DNA of 24,862 nucleotides from an uncultured Eubacterium sp. GTDB lineage: Bacteria; Bacillota; Clostridia; Peptostreptococcales; Anaerovoracaceae. Location of the stretch: assembly GCA_900551775.1 (NCBI GenBank), contig URXI01000027.1, positions 1 through 24,862 on the forward strand, written 5' to 3'. The notes under the pieces are model-generated. The model was not told the DNA's origin. It did no database searches and was given only the letters and a program-made list of their open reading frames with translations. Numbering within the stretch: position 1 is the first letter of the stretch; every line of letters begins with the position of its first letter. Of this stretch, positions 21,062-24,862 are shown piece after piece. The position numbers were made by a program, and so were the translations under genes.

Positions 21062-22549
21062 ATGAAGAAAATCAGAAAATATATCGCGGCTGTATTGCTG
21101 CTTTCTTTCGTGATGGCCAGTCTTGCATCCTGTGGAACCTCCGACCCTGCAAAATCGGAGACGGACCCGAGTGATACCATCGTATCGGGAAAAATCGACG
21201 TAAAGTATACCCACAGGGACTTGGACGGTTCCTGGGATGACGGAGAGGCCACTAAGGTGGCGCTGTCCGACGAGTCATACACCATCAAAGAAGCCGGGGT
21301 CTATGTTTTTTCCGGAACGCTGAAGGACGGCCAGATCATCGTTGATGCAGGGGATACGGACAAAGTGCAGATCGTGCTGAACGGGGCAGATCTGAAATGT
21401 GACAGCGGTCCTGCTATCATGGTGGAAAATGCAGACAAAACCTTTTTGACGCTGGCTGAAGGCTCAGAAAACACCGTTGCAGACGGCAAAGCCTATGATG
21501 TGACGGAGGATCAGCCCTGGGGCGCAATTTTCAGCAGAGATACGCTGACGATAAACGGTTCCGGGAAGCTGACGGTGGCAGGCAGCTATAACAACGGTAT
21601 CGTCTCAAAAGATGATTTGAAGATCACAGGCGGCGAAATCCAAGTCACGGCAAAGAACGACGGCCTGAGAGGGCGGGACAGTGTCCGGATTTATGACGGA
21701 AAGATTTCCATCGACGCTGCAGGCGATGGAATCAAGTCGAATAACGATACCGACGAAGGAAAAGGATTTGTCTCCATCGACGGCGGAGAAATCGAGATTG
21801 AGAACGTTTCCAGTCAGGGTATTGACGCATTCTATGTGGCGCAGGTCACAGGAGGCGCGGTATCGATCGACAGCTCTAACGAAGGAATACAGGGCAAACT
21901 CATCTACATTCAGGATGGCGGGCTGGATATCCGGGTTTCTGACGACTGCCTCAATGCGACGGACAGCACCCAGACTGGCTCTGAAAATGCGCAGGATGGT
22001 GTGGGTCTCGAAATTGCAGGGGGCACGCTGAACCTTTCCACCACTGCAGGCGATGGTCTGGATTCCAATGGCGATCTGACCGTCAGCGGCGGCACTACGA
22101 TGATTCAGGGCTCCTCTGGCGGCGCAGAGGTGAATTTGGATTACAATGGGAAAGGTGTCATTACGGGCGGAACGGTCATCGGCGTCGGCAACACGCAGAT
22201 GGCGCAGAACTTCGGTGAGGACTCTGCGCAAGGCTCGATTCTCTATGGTACGGAGAATACCGAAGCGGGCACGACGGTAACGCTGATGGATGCAGATGGG
22301 AAGGAACTGGCTTCTATCAAAGCGGACAGAAGTTTTTCCAGCGTACTGGTCAGTTCCCCGGATATGAAAAAGGGAGAGACCTATACGCTGAAAATCGGCA
22401 GTGACAGCCAGGAGATTGAACTGTCCACACTCGTCGTAAGTGAAGGAACCTCCGGCGAAATGGGCGGCGGTGGACACCATGGAAACGACAAAGGTCCGGG
22501 AGGAACCATGGGGCCGCCAGCCGGTGGCGGCCCCATGGGAAAACAGTAG
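21062..22549 (+). CDS. Cthe_2159-family carbohydrate-binding lipoprotein
   Basis: A 495-residue exported protein. The signal sequence ends in the lipobox LASC with Cys-24, so it should be lipid-anchored outside the membrane. Residues about 50-440 show repeated short strands with GG turns (ITGGEIQV, IDGGEIEI, VTGGAVSI, IAGGTLNL, VSGGTTMI), the pattern of a right-handed parallel beta-helix. It matches the PF14262 carbohydrate-binding domain (Cthe_2159 of Clostridium thermocellum binds pectin/cellulose-type polymers). Acidic D/N residues at the turns may bind calcium. The C-terminal 30 residues are Gly/Pro/His-rich (GGGGHHGNDKGPGG, then a GPPAGGGPM stretch). AGGAG is 6 bases before ATG 21062, overlapping the DUF4956 stop, so it is the third gene of the operon. 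Confidence 0.88.
   Translation: MKKIRKYIAAVLLLSFVMASLASCGTSDPAKSETDPSDTIVSGKIDVKYTHRDLDGSWDDGEATKVALSDESYTIKEAGVYVFSGTLKDGQIIVDAGDTDKVQIVLNGADLKCDSGPAIMVENADKTFLTLAEGSENTVADGKAYDVTEDQPWGAIFSRDTLTINGSGKLTVAGSYNNGIVSKDDLKITGGEIQVTAKNDGLRGRDSVRIYDGKISIDAAGDGIKSNNDTDEGKGFVSIDGGEIEIENVSSQGIDAFYVAQVTGGAVSIDSSNEGIQGKLIYIQDGGLDIRVSDDCLNATDSTQTGSENAQDGVGLEIAGGTLNLSTTAGDGLDSNGDLTVSGGTTMIQGSSGGAEVNLDYNGKGVITGGTVIGVGNTQMAQNFGEDSAQGSILYGTENTEAGTTVTLMDADGKELASIKADRSFSSVLVSSPDMKKGETYTLKIGSDSQEIELSTLVVSEGTSGEMGGGGHHGNDKGPGGTMGPPAGGGPMGKQ
22506..22538. repeat. perfect GC-rich inverted repeat inside the end of the lipoprotein gene
   Basis: CCATGGGGCCGCC (22506-22518), 7-base spacer AGCCGGT, GGCGGCCCCATGG (22526-22538). 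The outer A and T of the spacer can also pair, giving 14 bp and a 5-base loop. The stop codon is only a few bases further on. No T-run follows, so it is not a simple terminator. Confidence 0.8.
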
Positions 22550-22558
22550 AGCAGGAAG

Positions 22559-22596
22559 GCAGATGCATTCAGCAACAGGGAAGTCATCTGCTTTTT
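22559..22596 (+). terminator. probable terminator after the carbohydrate-binding lipoprotein gene
   Basis: GCAGATG (22559-22565), a 19-base loop, CATCTGC (22585-22591) and TTTTT. The stem is short and the loop long, so termination may be incomplete. Confidence 0.55.
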
Positions 22597-22640
22597 CCTT
22601 GCAATCACAGATTTCAATTCTTTCTTTAAAGAAGGATTCA

Positions 22641-22674
22641 TGGTATAATAGTTCCAAAATCTGAATGGTATAAT
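22641..22674 (+). promoter_or_regulatory. tandemly duplicated extended -10 promoter elements
   Basis: TGGTATAAT occurs at 22641-22649 and again at 22666-22674, 25 bases apart, inside an 18-base direct repeat (16 of 18 identical, 22640-22657 and 22665-22682). Both are extended -10 boxes (TG-n-TATAAT). No good -35 is seen for either. The second would start transcription at about 22681, downstream of the in-frame ATG at 22673. Confidence 0.55.
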
Positions 22675-22705
22675 GATTCCAATTAAACTGATAAGGATCC
22701 TGAAA

Positions 22706-24364
22706 ATGAAAATCAAAATCAAACACACACTTTACATTTTACTGTTGCTTTTTTCGCTGATACCGCTGTATACCTTTGGTGTTTTTATGATCTACGAAAA
22801 TGACCAGTCTGTGGAAAGCATTATGAAGGAAAATTTGGCGGCGATCAGCGGCAGCCAGATCATGAACATAAAGAACTTTTGTGAGGGCAGAAAAGAAGCC
22901 TTGGAAATGGTGGCCCAGTATGATCTGGTGCAGGACGCCGTAAAGGACAGCCTGAACGAAAGTGGAAAGGGAACTGCCAACCACGAATACCTGGAGAATA
23001 TGCTGATCAAACGCAAGACATACAACCCGTTCATCGTGAGCATCTCCGTGGTAGACAAAAACTTCCACGTGGTTGCATCCAGTGAAAACTACACAGAGCA
23101 TCAGCTGAGCGATCTCAAGGATGTAGAAGAAAAATATCTGAGCGGAGGGTTTTACATCGGCGACGCGTATAAACGAAAGACCGATGATGGAACCATGCAG
23201 GTCATCGCCGCTCACGAGGGGATATTTCAGGACAAGGAACTGATCGGATATGTCATAGAAGAAATCTCAACCTCCCATTTTGATGAATATCGTTCCAATA
23301 CCAACCTGTGGAAGGACGGGACCTATTACATTATGGATGGCGCCGGAACAATCATCACCGCCGGTACGCCCGGGGAGAAGCGGGAGAACCTGGTCACCAC
23401 GGAAGAACAGCGCAAAAGCTATCGGGAGGCATGGAACGCCATAGATCACGAGAAAAACCCTTCTGGTGAAATCGAATACAGCTACGAGGGAACCGACTAT
23501 ATTACCTACTATTCAAATGTGAACAATACTGACTGGACAGTACGGATTACGGTCAATCTCAGTTCGCACAGCACCACCTCCAGAGCCTACAAGGGGCTGC
23601 TGATCCTGACCATTTGCTCCGTGTCCCTTTTGCTCATGGTGATCAATTATTTTCTCACCCGCAGGCTGACACGACCGATAGAGAGCATCATCGACACATT
23701 AAACGAGGTTCAGAGAAAACAAGACTATTCTCTGCGAATTGAAAGCCACACCGCCGACGAGGTGGGTTCCGTGGCAGGAGAGATCAACGGGCTGCTGGAC
23801 TACATCGAGCAGGAAAATATTCAGGAGAAAGCCCATCAGCATAAGCTTGAAAAACTTGCTGCCTGTGATCCGCTCACTGGCACAAAAAATAAGAAAGCCA
23901 TTGAACAGGCAAGCCTGGACATGATCCAGAGCGCAGAAGAAACGGAAAAGCGCATTACGCTGGGATTTGTGGACATCGACGATTTTCGTGATTTTAATTC
24001 AAAATACGGACATCAAGTCGGCGACGACGTAATCAAGTTTGTGGCGGACACTCTGACGGATATGATCCCCGGCATGGTAGGAAGATATGGCGGCGATGAG
24101 TTCCTCTTTTGCTATGAAGCGATGTGGGAGAGACGGGAAGTGGAAGCGTTGCTGGAAACCTTGCTGCAGAAACTGAATGAGGGCATGTACTGCGAAAAGT
24201 TTGAGAAGTACATGCCGGTTCCGTGCAGTATCGGGATCGCTACTGACGAGAAAGAGGGCCTTGATTACATATCCATGCTGTATAGGGCCGATCAAGCCAT
24301 GTACCGGGCAAAAAATGCGGGCAAAAACACATTTAGCCTTTCGTTCTGTGAAGAAAGCGATTGA
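22706..24364 (+). CDS. membrane-bound Cache-HAMP-GGDEF diguanylate cyclase
   Basis: A 552-residue sensor enzyme that makes cyclic di-GMP. Order: membrane segment at about 7-30 (YILLLLFSLIPLYTFGVFMI), an extracellular double-Cache sensor domain 31-290, a second membrane segment 297-318, a HAMP linker 319-372 (RRLTRPIESI then DEVGSVAGEINGLL), and a GGDEF domain from about 385 to 550. The catalytic loop is intact GGDEF at 462-466. The metal/substrate block DIDDFRDFNSKYGH is also complete. The inhibitory I-site RxxD is replaced by MIPG, so product inhibition is probably absent. The ATG at 22706 has AAGGA 8 bases upstream. Its own duplicated promoter elements separate it from the upstream lipoprotein operon, though read-through is possible. 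The signal sensed is unknown. Confidence 0.92.
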   Translation: MKIKIKHTLYILLLLFSLIPLYTFGVFMIYENDQSVESIMKENLAAISGSQIMNIKNFCEGRKEALEMVAQYDLVQDAVKDSLNESGKGTANHEYLENMLIKRKTYNPFIVSISVVDKNFHVVASSENYTEHQLSDLKDVEEKYLSGGFYIGDAYKRKTDDGTMQVIAAHEGIFQDKELIGYVIEEISTSHFDEYRSNTNLWKDGTYYIMDGAGTIITAGTPGEKRENLVTTEEQRKSYREAWNAIDHEKNPSGEIEYSYEGTDYITYYSNVNNTDWTVRITVNLSSHSTTSRAYKGLLILTICSVSLLLMVINYFLTRRLTRPIESIIDTLNEVQRKQDYSLRIESHTADEVGSVAGEINGLLDYIEQENIQEKAHQHKLEKLAACDPLTGTKNKKAIEQASLDMIQSAEETEKRITLGFVDIDDFRDFNSKYGHQVGDDVIKFVADTLTDMIPGMVGRYGGDEFLFCYEAMWERREVEALLETLLQKLNEGMYCEKFEKYMPVPCSIGIATDEKEGLDYISMLYRADQAMYRAKNAGKNTFSLSFCEESD

Positions 24365-24380
24365 GAAAGAAGCGTAAGAT

Positions 24381-24862
24381 ATGAGAAAGAAAATTTTAGG
24401 TATTCTTTTGTTGACTGTTCTCCTTTTGACCCTTTTTTCCGGCTGCAGCGATAGAGCGGGGGAATCTGCGGTCGTCAAGGAAGACCTCATGATCAAAAAT
24501 GAGGAAGGAACCTATACCAGGGCGCAGGCGATTGTTCCTTCGAACTATAAGGAACAGAGCTATCCGCTGATCACATTAAGCCACGGTTTTCGCGGCAGCA
24601 TGAACACTGCCGGAGGTGATGCGCTTGCTGAAAATCTGGCGAAAGCAGGCTTTGCTACGATCAGGATGAACTACAGCCATTACAAAGAGAAGACAGAAGG
24701 CGAACCGACGAATCAATATAATGTAGCTACCATGATCAGCGACCAGCTCCTCTGCATCGACTACATGATCAAAAATTTCAATGTAGATCAGAAGAAGATC
24801 GGGCTGTATGGCAGGAGTCTGGGCGGCAGGGTCGCCATGATCATGGCGAACGAAAATCGGGG
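24381..24862 (+). CDS. alpha/beta-hydrolase lipoprotein, N-terminal part
   Basis: The first 160 codons of a gene cut by the right edge. The protein starts MRKKILGILLLTVLLLTLFS and has a lipobox FSGC with Cys-22, so it is probably exported and lipid-anchored. After a short linker come SYPLITLSHGFRGSMN (strand plus His-Gly oxyanion region) and YGRSLGGRVAM, with the nucleophile Ser-146 in GxSxG. This is the pattern of serine alpha/beta hydrolases, esterase/acylhydrolase-like. The acid and His of the triad lie beyond the window. The upstream ribosome binding site is weak (GAAAGAAG), and the gene starts 16 bases after the diguanylate cyclase, so it is likely co-transcribed with it. Confidence 0.82.
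   Translation, partial: MRKKILGILLLTVLLLTLFSGCSDRAGESAVVKEDLMIKNEEGTYTRAQAIVPSNYKEQSYPLITLSHGFRGSMNTAGGDALAENLAKAGFATIRMNYSHYKEKTEGEPTNQYNVATMISDQLLCIDYMIKNFNVDQKKIGLYGRSLGGRVAMIMANENR

Noticed and set aside
22673..22705. Upstream ATG as start of the diguanylate cyclase
   Set aside because: It overlaps the second -10 box and has no Shine-Dalgarno. ATG 22706 has AAGGA at 8 bases and directly precedes the first membrane helix.
21605..22726. 373-codon open frame antisense to the Cthe_2159-type gene
   Set aside because: Its composition mirrors the GC-rich repeats of the beta-helix gene. It lacks a promoter and ribosome site and matches no family, while the plus-strand product has a signal peptide and repeats.
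1..24862. Mobile elements, CRISPR arrays, tRNA or rRNA genes
   Set aside because: I looked for transposase motifs, terminal inverted repeats with target duplications, regularly spaced repeats and tRNA T-loop (GGTTCRA) patterns, and found none that hold up.

Overview
The window looks like chromosomal DNA from an anaerobic, low-to-mid GC Firmicute of the class Clostridia. An Anaerovoracaceae / Family XIII-like lineage is my guess, but nothing seen here proves it. The basis is strong AGGAGG-type ribosome binding sites on nearly every gene, several TTG and GTG starts, sigma-A-type promoters, a yybP-ykoY-type manganese riboswitch, an N-terminal crotonase piece, PepF, DUF975, a VTC/DUF4956 pair and a Cthe_2159-type surface protein. 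No rRNA, tRNA, insertion sequence, phage gene or CRISPR array was seen.

Layout. 1-876 (minus): the 5' end of a crotonase gene and thiamine pyrophosphokinase. 958-1725 (plus): a DUF975 membrane protein that shares a palindromic -10 region with thiN. 1842-5142 (plus): a P-loop ATPase of the PRK06851 type with a decayed second ATP site, a Na/Pi cotransporter with a PhoU tail, and a zinc-ribbon protein. 5404-9665 (minus): mntP behind a manganese riboswitch, then the operon pepF-nadK-rluA. 9731-11329 (plus): glutamate racemase, an acidic orphan protein, and a small Cys-rich membrane protein.

11480-19471 (plus) is an uptake and amidohydrolase region. It holds a RarD-type EamA transporter, a YkvI-type transporter fused in frame to a metallo-beta-lactamase-fold hydrolase, an N-acyl-D-amino-acid deacylase-like amidohydrolase, a YfcC-family transporter with a long structured leader, an M20 amidohydrolase, and two small membrane proteins. 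The simplest reading is import and deacylation or hydrolysis of acylated amino acids or dipeptides; the substrates are not determined by the sequence.

19654-24862 (plus) is a cell-surface/polyphosphate/signalling region: a VTC-domain polyphosphate-polymerase-like protein overlapping a DUF4956 membrane protein, a Cthe_2159-family carbohydrate-binding lipoprotein, a Cache-HAMP-GGDEF diguanylate cyclase, and the start of an alpha/beta-hydrolase lipoprotein.

The most notable observations are the transporter-MBL fusion with a residual ATGA start/stop overlap at the junction, the 134-nt leader of the YfcC gene with nested and mutually exclusive helices ending at the Shine-Dalgarno sequence, and the VTC + DUF4956 + carbohydrate-binding lipoprotein operon followed by a diguanylate cyclase.
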